DNA from: Sporosarcina psychrophila
Lineage (GTDB): Bacteria > Bacillota > Bacilli > Bacillales_A > Planococcaceae
Assembly: GCF_001590685.1 (NCBI RefSeq)
Contig: NZ_CP014616.1
Coordinates: 3,037,001 to 3,101,000 of the forward strand
Length of the DNA stretch: 64,000 nucleotides
Reading direction: 5' to 3'
The notes under the pieces are model-generated. The model made no database searches and was not told where the DNA came from. It was given only the letters and a program-made list of their open reading frames with translations. Below, piece after piece: positions 8,218 to 16,052 of this stretch (its first letter is position 1; every line of letters begins with the position of its first letter). Position numbers and translations under genes: made by a program.

Positions 8218-8264
8218 AAAAAATCTTGACTGAGCGGTTAATATTCGTTCAATCAAGATTTTTT
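8218..8264 (-). terminator. Bidirectional terminator after the YezG-like gene
   Basis: AAAAAATCTTGA (8218-8229) pairs with TCAAGATTTTTT (8253-8264). It lies directly beyond the stop of the minus-strand gene at 8267 and has U-tracts on both strands. Confidence 0.85.
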
Positions 8265-8266
8265 AA

Positions 8267-8770
8267 TTATTGTTCGTTATCGTTTTCATTCTCTTTTTCT
8301 TCAATTGATTGTAAATACTTCCTTAAGAATTCTTGGTCGTCTTCATCCTCAGGTATACGCCCTAGGTACTTATACTTCCAAATAATTCGCCTTTCATAAT
8401 CATCTGCTTCCGATAAATCCTCGTAGTCATAGTCAATCTTTAATTTACCTTCACCGTTAAAAATAAATGTGAGATTTGTCCAAGGTTCCTGGTTATTATT
8501 TTTAAATTCATACCAAAGTTTTTCTAAACCTTCTAGTAGTTTATACCACAAATCATCATAGACCTCTTCCCCTATATCAAAAAGCTGCGAGATATTATGG
8601 CTATGAATTGGAGAATCGTCGTTTTCTGGATAATAATAGAAGTATGCTTTACGTACATCTTCGTTTATTTCACCATATACAAATACTTTTGACCACTCTT
8701 CTGGGATCGTTTCGACCACTGTTTGAGCAATATCTTGGTAAATACTACTCAACTTATTTTCATCCATCAT
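8267..8770 (-). CDS. YezG-family immunity protein
   Basis: This 167-residue acidic protein contains the hallmarks of the YezG/DUF600 family: LSSIYQDIAQTVVETIPEEW, YFYYYPEND, NNNQEPWTNLTFIFNGEGK and DYEDLSEADDYERRIIWKYK. In Bacillus subtilis YezG neutralises the C-terminal nuclease of the LXG toxin YeeF. It starts behind AGGAGGTAAATA, and its ATG overlaps the stop of a decayed toxin tail (TAATG), the usual toxin-immunity junction. The family is confident; the cognate toxin survives only as a broken remnant. Confidence 0.88.
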   Translation of the reverse strand: MMDENKLSSIYQDIAQTVVETIPEEWSKVFVYGEINEDVRKAYFYYYPENDDSPIHSHNISQLFDIGEEVYDDLWYKLLEGLEKLWYEFKNNNQEPWTNLTFIFNGEGKLKIDYDYEDLSEADDYERRIIWKYKYLGRIPEDEDDQEFLRKYLQSIEEKENENDNEQ

Positions 8771-8960
8771 TATTTACCTCCTGGTTTATTTTTCAAGTCT
8801 GCAAACTCCCAGTCTTTATTCCCAATCTTATACCCTATTTTAAAACTATGAAGCCAACTTTATTCCTCCTCTGATGGATACCACGGATGCACAGACTCTA
8901 CTGTTTTATCATGTGCCATATTTCTACCCACTTTACCTCCCCTGTATATACGTTTTTCCC
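8770..8960 (-). pseudogene. C-terminal remnant of a toxin tip, with an in-frame stop
   Basis: On the minus strand one frame reads RGGKVGRNMAHDKTVESVHP WYPSEEE, then TAA, then SWLHSFKIGYKIGNKDWEF ADLKNKPGGK, and stops at 8770-8772 overlapping the start of the YezG-like gene. Coding character continues across the TAA, so this is the decayed end of a toxin, probably the YeeF-type partner of that immunity protein. It begins just left of a strong terminator at 8969-9020. No LXG part is attached. Confidence 0.65.
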
Positions 8961-8968
8961 CATGCAAA

Positions 8969-9020
8969 AACACCATCGACAAATGTACTTTTAAAAAATG
9001 CGACATTTATCAATGGTGTT
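8969..9020 (-). terminator. Terminator of the main LXG operon
   Basis: AACACCATcGAcAAATGT pairs with ACATTTaTCaATGGTGTT around an A/T-rich loop, with U-tracts on both strands. It follows the stop of the ankyrin-SUFU gene (9056) and separates the complete operon from the orphan cassettes. Confidence 0.8.
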
Positions 9021-9055
9021 TTATGTCACCTCAGTAATTCAGCATAGTCCAAGCA

Positions 9056-10192
9056 TTATCCTTCCAAACCAACATTTTTTCTGTTTATATCAAGCACATC
9101 TGAAATACCAAACTCATCGAATTTCCCCATTAAAAAGTCATGCCCATTGTGTAATGCGATCTCTCTTTCTTCTTCATAAATAGGGAGTAACGTATAAAAA
9201 TTAATTATTCTATTTTCCGTATCTAAAATACTACCCATATCTTCAGATTCACTTACCAAAATACATGATAACGCTGTAGTGGCTGCAAATGGCATTGGCG
9301 GTTCCCCATTTGGAAGAATAACCCCTTCACCTAACCAACCATCATATTTATGCGGAATGTGCGCAACCATTCTCAGCCACTTCAAAGGCCAATAATGATC
9401 TTTGTTCTTCATTTCCTCTTTACTGATTGGCGAATTTGCAGGTAATTTCAGGACTAATTCGGCGTACTTAAATTCCTCACTGCCTTCTGAATCATCCATT
9501 GCAACATCACTCATCCCAGTTGTCACAAGAGTTATATAATCATGTTCTTTCGATGGCAGTATCACTTGAACATTAACCGCTACCTTACTGCCAGGGATGA
9601 TTTCACTGATTGTGTGATCAATAGGGCCAAACTGTTCAGTTATATAATCTAAAATCTCCGTTGTTTCATATTGCCTAGTATCCTTATATTCTTCTTTTTT
9701 ATCGGGATCCAATAAATCAGCAATTACCTTTTGCCCACGTTCATGCGCAAATGCTAATGCACCCATATTTTTCATAGATTCTCCTGTGTACTTCACATGA
9801 ATATCAATTCCATTTTCAATCAGAAGTTTTACAATATCTATATGTCCACCCAGAATTGCAGAAAATAAAGGATTCCTTTCTGGTTCGCTCACATCCAATT
9901 CAGCCCCACAGGACAATAAATATCTCACAATTTCAATGTGTCCATCTGAAGCCGCTTCATTAATTGCTCCACCACCAAGTATAGCACCGCGCCTATTTAT
10001 GTCAGCACCTAACTCTATAAGTTTCTTGACTATTTCAAGCTTTCCATGTGTGGCTGCTACATGAAGAAAAGTTCCAAATGTTGTCACCAAATTCAAGAGT
10101 TCCATATCTGAACCAATTAACTCGACTACTCGTTCGACATTATTTTGCTTGATAGCTGTACGTATTTCTTTAGCTAGTTGTATAATTTCCAT
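9056..10192 (-). CDS. Ankyrin-repeat/SUFU-domain protein, putative immunity protein
   Basis: The 378-residue protein begins seven bases after the AHH-toxin stop. Residues about 5-165 form ankyrin repeats (HVAATHGKLEIVKKLIELGAD, NEAASDGHIEIVRYLLSCGA, SAILGGHIDIVKLLIENGID). Residues about 185-370 match the bacterial SUFU (suppressor of fused-like) domain: YITEQFGPIDH, YITLVTTGMSD, FKYAELVLKLPANSPI, WPLKWLRMVAHIPHKY, FAATTALSCILV, NFYTLLPIYEEE. Both domains are known immunity modules in polymorphic-toxin loci. Here they are fused in one protein directly behind a toxin, so neutralising the AHH nuclease is the likely role (inference from position). Confidence 0.8.
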   Translation of the reverse strand: MEIIQLAKEIRTAIKQNNVERVVELIGSDMELLNLVTTFGTFLHVAATHGKLEIVKKLIELGADINRRGAILGGGAINEAASDGHIEIVRYLLSCGAELDVSEPERNPLFSAILGGHIDIVKLLIENGIDIHVKYTGESMKNMGALAFAHERGQKVIADLLDPDKKEEYKDTRQYETTEILDYITEQFGPIDHTISEIIPGSKVAVNVQVILPSKEHDYITLVTTGMSDVAMDDSEGSEEFKYAELVLKLPANSPISKEEMKNKDHYWPLKWLRMVAHIPHKYDGWLGEGVILPNGEPPMPFAATTALSCILVSESEDMGSILDTENRIINFYTLLPIYEEEREIALHNGHDFLMGKFDEFGISDVLDINRKNVGLEG

Positions 10193-10199
10193 ATTCCCA

Positions 10200-11759
10200 C
10201 TATCTCCTTTGAGCGGCTATACGACCTAATCGTTCAAGTATTTGAACGATATCATCCCGGTCACCGCCACTATTTTCCACTTCTTTAATCTTATCTACAA
10301 CATTTCGAAGTGCCGTAATATCATGTTGACCTTTTATATTTGGTGCCCAAGTCAAATTTTCAAGGCCGTAAATTGGGTCTATATCATATTCTCTTAATAT
10401 TTCTTGTCCTTCCTTAACAAGCTCTTGTTGAGCTTTTCCATTACCTCTCTTAAATAGAATGTGATGTGCGTGGTGATTCTTCATTTCTTCTGGTGGATCA
10501 TCTTTGTGTTTTTTCAAGAATTTACCGAAGTCGAAGTTATCGATGTTAACATCTTTGTCAGCATCGATAGTATCAATAGTTTCTCCATTATTACTCGATG
10601 CACCTTTACCCGTACCCTTACCCTTACCAGTAACATTTTCAACTTTCTTAGGACTTATCCACTTCACAATTGAAGATTTTCTAACAAGTCTAATACCCGC
10701 GTTACCCGCTTTTATCGCTGGCCCAAAAGGGGTAATCGAGGCCATGGACAATCCCTTGGCCATGTAGGAACTATCGGGATCCGTGATTGTTTTTAAGTCA
10801 TCCAGGATTAAGAAGTTAGCTACTCCCAACCCGGCTTTATCAATGAGGCTCAGTTCTTTGGGTCCGTAATCCTTTGAAACACGAACGAGTCCTTGGTTCA
10901 TCATGATGTATTCGCCCGTATTCGGATCGATTGCGTAGTCATTCACAGGATTACCCACATGTTGTTCTTTTTCCATTGCGGCATAGAGTGCTTTCATCTG
11001 CTCATCTTCAGAAGTATTTGCCCCTACTAGATTGCCAGGTTCATCACCGGATCCTTGTCCCCCATTTACGCCGTCCATCCCGGCAGTTCGTTGTGCTAAA
11101 TCTGTCTGAAGAGTATTTTTCGATGATAATGCTGCCCATTTATCCATCGGAAAGTCGATGGCCGTCACACCGTCAGTGAACAATCCTTCAATATCAGAAA
11201 GCCATGTTTCCATCGTCTTCAGGTCATTCTCTATCGTTATTAAAGCCCTCGTCTGGTTCGCATCAAATTCATACAAATCGGCAATCGTATGATCCCGTTT
11301 CCTCCGTGCATCCCGAACCCCTTCCTGCACATCACTATCATTCAAATGTGGAAGGGCAACGATATCGGCGACCTGATTCATAATGTCGTTCGCTTCGTCG
11401 GTGAGACTGCTTGTCAGTTGTGAAATTTCTGTAAGTCCGGCTTCAACTTCTCCTTCAAGGAATGTTTCACGGATGAACCCGTTCGCATCCGGCTCCAATG
11501 CATCAAGTGCAGAATCCATTTGGGTGAGGACATTTACGTAAATGCTTTTGAATGTCATGAAAAACTGTAAGAACGGCTGGTGGCACTCCGCATAAAATGC
11601 ACGGATTGCATCACCACCTTGCCCTTTCAATGAGTCTTCCATCGCAACGAGTCCTTCGACTGCGGTCTCGATTGCATTCATTTCATTTTCCAAACGATTC
11701 AGCATGGTATTATTCCGCCGCAAGCCATCGTGGAACGGGCTGACATCTACTACTTTCAT
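10200..11759 (-). CDS. LXG-domain polymorphic toxin with AHH nuclease tip (main operon)
   Basis: The 519-residue protein has its start codon overlapping the stop of the YwqI-like gene (TAATG). Residues 1-210 are the LXG domain (MKVVDVSPFHDGLRRNN; DEANDIMNQVADIVALPHLN), followed by the linker and pre-toxin region shared with the toxin at 2346-3866 up to ISPKKVENVTG near residue 375. The unique tip then has a glycine/lysine linker, DKDVNIDNFDFGKFLKKHKD and the AHH motif NHHAHHILFKRGNG with YGLENLTWAPN. AHH is an HNH/Endonuclease-VII type DNase family. LXG toxins are exported by the type VII (Esx/Yuk) system with small helical partners, here encoded just upstream. The ankyrin-SUFU gene downstream is the likely immunity gene. 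Confidence 0.9.
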   Translation of the reverse strand: MKVVDVSPFHDGLRRNNTMLNRLENEMNAIETAVEGLVAMEDSLKGQGGDAIRAFYAECHQPFLQFFMTFKSIYVNVLTQMDSALDALEPDANGFIRETFLEGEVEAGLTEISQLTSSLTDEANDIMNQVADIVALPHLNDSDVQEGVRDARRKRDHTIADLYEFDANQTRALITIENDLKTMETWLSDIEGLFTDGVTAIDFPMDKWAALSSKNTLQTDLAQRTAGMDGVNGGQGSGDEPGNLVGANTSEDEQMKALYAAMEKEQHVGNPVNDYAIDPNTGEYIMMNQGLVRVSKDYGPKELSLIDKAGLGVANFLILDDLKTITDPDSSYMAKGLSMASITPFGPAIKAGNAGIRLVRKSSIVKWISPKKVENVTGKGKGTGKGASSNNGETIDTIDADKDVNIDNFDFGKFLKKHKDDPPEEMKNHHAHHILFKRGNGKAQQELVKEGQEILREYDIDPIYGLENLTWAPNIKGQHDITALRNVVDKIKEVENSGGDRDDIVQILERLGRIAAQRR

Positions 11760-12061
11760 TATAACATCGCCTGCTTCGGTCCGGATAATGTACTATGCAC
11801 GACAGTCGCTATTTTTTCGTCTGATTCACGCATGAATTCAACGGAGCTAGTCGTTGTTTTACTATTCTCCATTAATACAGTTTGATAGTTCATCAAAAGC
11901 TGTTCCAGTTGAATCGACAACTTCGTCTGTTTAGTCACGACATCCATCGTATTTCCCGTAATCGGTAGTTCAGCTCTTGGAATGAGTGACTCCGTTTTGC
12001 TATTCATTTCCCTTAATTGGTTTTCAACTTCTCCATAGTCTATCTTCACTTCGGTCGACAT
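11759..12061 (-). CDS. YwqI/YxiC-family small helical partner of the LXG toxin
   Basis: This 100-residue protein, mostly helical without a signal peptide (VKIDYGEVENQLREMNSKTE, TMDVVTKQTKLSIQLEQLL, SVEFMRESDEKIA), matches the size and pattern of the YwqI/YxiC (DUF5344) family found between YwqH-like and LXG genes. Such proteins are thought to bind the LXG domain as WXG100-like targeting partners for type VII export. The RBS is GGGGGAGA. Its stop overlaps the toxin start, so the two are translationally coupled. Confidence 0.75.
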   Translation of the reverse strand: MSTEVKIDYGEVENQLREMNSKTESLIPRAELPITGNTMDVVTKQTKLSIQLEQLLMNYQTVLMENSKTTTSSVEFMRESDEKIATVVHSTLSGPKQAML

Positions 12062-12081
12062 GATAGTTATCTCCCCCGTTG

Positions 12082-12450
12082 TTAGTTGGAAGTTTTCACT
12101 TCTTCTTTTTCCCTTGCCGCTTCCTCGGCCAATAGACGCTCGATAGTCTGTTGAATGGAGGCAATTTCTGCTTGAAGTGAAGCAATTTTTGCTGCAATTG
12201 CACTATATACGTTTGCGAACTGGGCACCTGCAATCTCCAAAAAAGCTGTGTGAATTCCCCCTTCACGAATAGCTTGAAAATCAGTAGCATGTCTACCATG
12301 CCAAGTCGTGGGCGAAAGTTCTGGTTCCAAACATTTATGTTCATTCATAGTGAATTGCTGCTGTTTTTCGCTTAGTGAGGATTGACACGCATTCAGACGT
12401 GCAACCTCCCCTTCCTTCTTACTCAATAATGCATAGTAATAGCCAAGCAA
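12082..12450 (-). CDS. YwqH-like (DUF5082) type VII secretion partner, first gene of LXG operon
   Basis: This 122-residue coiled-coil protein reads MLGYYYALLSKKEGEVARLN near the start, has a central WHGRHATDFQAIREGG (a WxG-like turn) and ends with a long helix (AAKIASLQAEIASIQQTIER). It matches the YwqH family that opens LXG operons (ywqH-ywqI-ywqJ order in B. subtilis). TTG at 12450 is taken as start, behind GGGGGAATGAGGA; no better codon is in frame. The next gene begins 20 bases on. Confidence 0.75.
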   Translation of the reverse strand: MLGYYYALLSKKEGEVARLNACQSSLSEKQQQFTMNEHKCLEPELSPTTWHGRHATDFQAIREGGIHTAFLEIAGAQFANVYSAIAAKIASLQAEIASIQQTIERLLAEEAAREKEEVKTSN

Positions 12451-13519
12451 TCCTCATTCCCCCTACCTTTTTTATTCACCTCACATTTACCCCCCAATGA
12501 CTTATCGGTTACTCGCATCAAAGACACTGATTAATTCTAATATAAGGTTGTAAAAATTTTTCTACTAATCTTGCCTTGTAGCGCATTATGGAACATCATT
12601 AAATCTATTATCAACCTAGTAATAACTATCCATAATTAACTCATGTCAATTCTCCATTATATTGTTAATAAAGAATGATATGGTATTTATCCATTGATAC
12701 TATAAATAGCATTCTAATCTCCCCTTTGTCAAAGACATCTAATATGACATAAATTTTCCACAAGACTATTATCCCTCTATATATTGTCCCTCCAGATTAT
12801 TTGGTTCTTAATCACACCTACTTATACCGTATAAGTCTATGAAATCATGACTTATATAATAGGTACTTCAAGGTATCTATTCTAATTCCGTGACTTAAGA
12901 TCCGTTTTCATGCGTATTCAAAAAAATGCTAGCTACAAGTGGTAATTAATAGGGATTGGACGTTGTATCATGCCCAAGCAAAAACGTTAAAAAGAAACCA
13001 GTGTCAATATGCAGAAATCTCTAAAGCGAAAAGAAAAGGAAATCTCAGGGACGCCTGTGGAAGCACTGGTAACTTCAGAATGAGTAACTGAGTACATTAC
13101 TACTTTGCACAATAGTAAAAATGACTGATTGACAGACCAAATCCAAATGTGGATCGAAAAAAAAGGCGAAACTACTATTCTGGGCGAACATTTCTAAAAT
13201 AAGAAAAGCCAAAGGATCTCCAGATTAAGAGATTCTTTGGCGAAAATTGTTTAGTTGCACTCAATTTCAATATAGACAGTCAGGATATTTTTGGGTCATT
13301 TGATTCAAAACACCTATAATGTTGTGTGTCAATTAAATATGAAAGTTCGAACAATCTATTTTTTATTTGCCAACTATCTATTTAACATAATAGCGTATCT
13401 GACAACTAAACTGGATAAACTTGTCACACGTGCTATACTAAAAATAGTACTTAATACTTTTATCCCATCATTTATGCATAGTAACAATGAATAACGACAT
13501 AAAATTATGAGGTGATGAC
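12451..13519. other. Long gene-poor region upstream of the LXG operon and DoxX gene
   Basis: About 1.07 kb, AT-rich. It should hold the promoters of the LXG operon (left) and of the DoxX gene (right), but no box convinces me. A dyad at 13208-13241 (GCCAAAGGATCTC / GAGATTCTTTGGC) could be a terminator or structured RNA. Short frames at 12950-13100 and 13291-13494 have no ribosome binding site or family likeness and look like decayed DNA. Confidence 0.4.
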
Positions 13520-14074
13520 ATGGTTAAATTGCAGAATTCTCAGTTTGGAAAGAATGTTATTATCGAAGAAAATCCGCTTTCAAGATGGTTATTTTCTAAC
13601 ACGATATCTGCATGGATATGGTTAGTTTTAAGATTATACCTTGGTTACTCTTGGCTGATGGCCGGCATTGGAAAAGTTACTTCTGACGTATGGACAGGTG
13701 CTAATGCTGGTGTTGCAATTGAAGGATTTATGGGTGGTGCCCTTGCCAAATCTGAATCGGGGGACGTCGCAGGGTGGTATGCTTGGTTCCTAGAGAGCAT
13801 CGTGATTCCAAACGCAACACCATTTTCGTATATGGTCGCTTGGGGTGAAGTGTTAATTGGACTTGGCTTAATCTTTGGACTCTTAACAGGAATTGCGGCT
13901 TTCTTTGGTGCACTTATGAATATGTCCTTCTTATTGGCAGGTACCGTGAGTACAAATCCCGTTATGTTTATAATTGCAGTATTCTTAATTATGGCCTGGA
14001 AAGTTGCTGGTTGGTATGGGCTAGATCGTTGGGTGTTGCCTCGCTTAGGAACACCATGGTCGTCAAACAAATGA
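13520..14074 (+). CDS. DoxX-family membrane protein
   Basis: The 184-residue protein has four hydrophobic helices: near residues 30-50 (WIWLVLRLYLGYSWLMAGIG), 95-120 (VAWGEVLIGLGLIFG), 125-145 and 150-172. The DoxX pattern LRLYLGYSWLMAGIGK followed by GEVLIGLGLIFG is clear. The family includes the small subunit of thiosulfate:quinone oxidoreductase and uncharacterised oxidoreductase-linked membrane proteins; the exact role here is unknown. It stands alone on the plus strand, convergent with cydC, with RBS GAGGTGATG and its own terminator. No large DoxA subunit was seen nearby. Confidence 0.85.
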   Translation: MVKLQNSQFGKNVIIEENPLSRWLFSNTISAWIWLVLRLYLGYSWLMAGIGKVTSDVWTGANAGVAIEGFMGGALAKSESGDVAGWYAWFLESIVIPNATPFSYMVAWGEVLIGLGLIFGLLTGIAAFFGALMNMSFLLAGTVSTNPVMFIIAVFLIMAWKVAGWYGLDRWVLPRLGTPWSSNK

Positions 14075-14091
14075 ATTGTATAAATTGGATG

Positions 14092-14125
14092 ATATCCCAA
14101 GTTCTTTTACTTGGGATATTTTTTT
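14092..14125 (+). terminator. Terminator of the DoxX gene
   Basis: ATATCCCAAG pairs with CTTGGGATAT around an 8-nt loop, followed by seven T on the plus strand, 18 bases after the stop. Confidence 0.9.
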
Positions 14126-14144
14126 AACTGCCCTACTTGTTTCC

Positions 14145-14295
14145 TAAAAAGAACTGCCTGCGCCAGACACAAGGACGAAAAATTCACATAGTCGAGTAGT
14201 AATAAAAAAAGAATAAAAAACCACATAGATATTGATCAGTTTTGTACTCTTATACAATTGCATTGTATAAGAGTAGTTCCGTACACTGGTACCAA
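14145..14295. repeat. Dispersed GGTACC element, copy 1
   Basis: It shares with the other copies GCCAGACACAAGGACGAA near the left, ATAGATATTGATCAGTTTTG in the middle and GGTACC at the right end (14288-14293). The left GGTACC has decayed to GAACTGCC. It lies between the DoxX terminator and the cydC stop. Confidence 0.7.
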
Positions 14296-14324
14296 ACACT
14301 ATGGAGATTCCATTACGCCAAGTT

Positions 14325-16052
14325 TTAGTTTATAAGAAACACGCTCTGTTCAATTTGTTTCATTTCATAGAAGTACCCTTTTTTATCCATCAATTCTTCC
14401 AATGTTCCAGACTCAACAATGGTTCCATCGTCCATCACAATGATTTGATCCATCTCTTCTAATCCTGTTAAGCGATGGCTAACGACAATAACAGTATCCA
14501 CTTTTGCTCTTTCAAATAAATAGCCCATAATATGTGCCTCGGTCAATGCATCAATGGATGACGTTGGCTCATCTAATAGCCATAGAGGCGAATTTCTGAG
14601 CAGAGCTCGGGAAATAGCGAGACGCTGTTTTTCTCCGCCTGAAAGATTCTCCCCTTTTTCTAATACTTTATCATCTAAGGAAAAGTGCCCAAGCTTCACC
14701 ATTCCCAACATGTCTTCCATTTCTGTTTCACTTAATTCATCATTAGCAAGCAGTAAGTTATCTCGAATGGTGCCATAGAAAAAATGATTTTCTTGTAATA
14801 CCACATTTGTATTCTCCCAAATACACTCCTGTGTTAACTGATCAATCGAATCATTGTTAAAACGAATCTGACCTTGGTTTACACTATAAAATTTTAATAA
14901 CAACTGCAACAACGTCGATTTCCCAGAACCACTCGGACCGACTATAGCTGTTTTTGAACCCGCTGGAAACGCTGTCGTTACATTTGTTAACGTATTACGT
15001 GTTTCATCTGGAAAAGCAAAAGTTACATCCTTCATTTCAATTGAAGGAACGCCCTGTATAGTACGTTTTTCAAAACTTTCTTGTGGTTTCTCTTGTACAA
15101 AATCTTTACCAACGACTGCGGTAAGTCTTGACGCAGCTTGCCGACTCTCTTCTAAATAGCTTGGGAAAGCTGCCATAGAAGTTGTATTTTCAAAAACTGT
15201 CAATGAAACCATGACAAACATCGCAAGGTAAATCCCATCCAGTTGACCATCTGCCACTAAATAAGCGCCAACACCTAGAACAAGCAATGATATGAGAAGC
15301 GATAGAAACTTGTTAGCAGCCTGGCTGAACAAATTATGAATACTTTCACGTTCTTGTTCATCTAAGTAGGCATGTACAGATTGATGCAGTTCGCCTTCTT
15401 TTTCTTCTAGTTGTTGGTGTATTTTTAAATCACGAAAGCCATAAATAAATTCTGTCACTTTGGTAGACAATTCTCCGCGTCTCTGTCTCACCAGTCGATC
15501 CACTTTTCGCTGCGTTAAAGCAAAAATTGATGGAACAACAAAGGTAGTTACTATCAGACCGACGAATACGACCAATGCTACTTCTATTGAAAACAGTGCT
15601 GTAAAAAAGATTGTACATAAAAATACTAATAGTAAAACAACCGGTGGGTAAAAAACGCGCAAAAAGAAATTTTGTAATGCCTCCACATCGCCCACTACTC
15701 TTGCAAGAAGATCTCCGCTTCGATATTTCCGGAATATCGTTGGTGCTAATGGTTCTAACTGCTCGTAAAAGGAAACACGCATATTACTTAACATCGTAAA
15801 TGTCCCTCGGTGAGAAAAATAACGTTCTCCGTAACGACTTAATGCTGATATAATCCCTAAAATTTTAACCGATGCAACGATAATCATTAAGGTATAAATT
15901 GAAGGTGTTAAAGCCGCCTTGGAGATCAAATACCCACTGGATGCAAATAAACTAACAGCTGTTATCCCAGATATAAATCCGCAGATAATAGAATATAAAA
16001 TATCCTTTTTTTCTACGAATAATATCTTGGTAACAAATCCTAAGTCCTTCAT
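14325..16052 (-). CDS. cydC: Thiol reductant ABC exporter subunit CydC
   Basis: The 575-residue half-transporter has an N-terminal six-helix ABC exporter domain (residues about 15-310, including the CydC-like ALSRYGERYFSHRGTF loop) and a C-terminal ATPase domain (about 335-560). The ATPase domain has Walker A GPSGSGKST, signature LSGGEKQR, Walker B LWLLDEPTS and switch His in VSHR. CydDC forms a heterodimer in the cytoplasmic membrane that exports cysteine/glutathione-type thiols and is needed for assembly of cytochrome bd oxidase. The start overlaps the cydD stop by four bases, so the pair is coupled. No intact cydAB is present nearby. Confidence 0.9.
   Translation of the reverse strand: MKDLGFVTKILFVEKKDILYSIICGFISGITAVSLFASSGYLISKAALTPSIYTLMIIVASVKILGIISALSRYGERYFSHRGTFTMLSNMRVSFYEQLEPLAPTIFRKYRSGDLLARVVGDVEALQNFFLRVFYPPVVLLLVFLCTIFFTALFSIEVALVVFVGLIVTTFVVPSIFALTQRKVDRLVRQRRGELSTKVTEFIYGFRDLKIHQQLEEKEGELHQSVHAYLDEQERESIHNLFSQAANKFLSLLISLLVLGVGAYLVADGQLDGIYLAMFVMVSLTVFENTTSMAAFPSYLEESRQAASRLTAVVGKDFVQEKPQESFEKRTIQGVPSIEMKDVTFAFPDETRNTLTNVTTAFPAGSKTAIVGPSGSGKSTLLQLLLKFYSVNQGQIRFNNDSIDQLTQECIWENTNVVLQENHFFYGTIRDNLLLANDELSETEMEDMLGMVKLGHFSLDDKVLEKGENLSGGEKQRLAISRALLRNSPLWLLDEPTSSIDALTEAHIMGYLFERAKVDTVIVVSHRLTGLEEMDQIIVMDDGTIVESGTLEELMDKKGYFYEMKQIEQSVFLIN

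Noticed and set aside
617..12450. Type VII secretion machinery genes expected beside the toxins
   Set aside because: No EssC/YukB-type ATPase, EsxA/YukE or membrane subunits are present; the apparatus must be elsewhere.
13291..13494. 67-residue frame upstream of the DoxX gene
   Set aside because: No ribosome binding site, no family likeness, and it lies in the presumed promoter region.
13645..14100. 151-residue minus-strand frame opposite the DoxX gene
   Set aside because: Composition and position show it to be an antisense shadow of the membrane protein gene.
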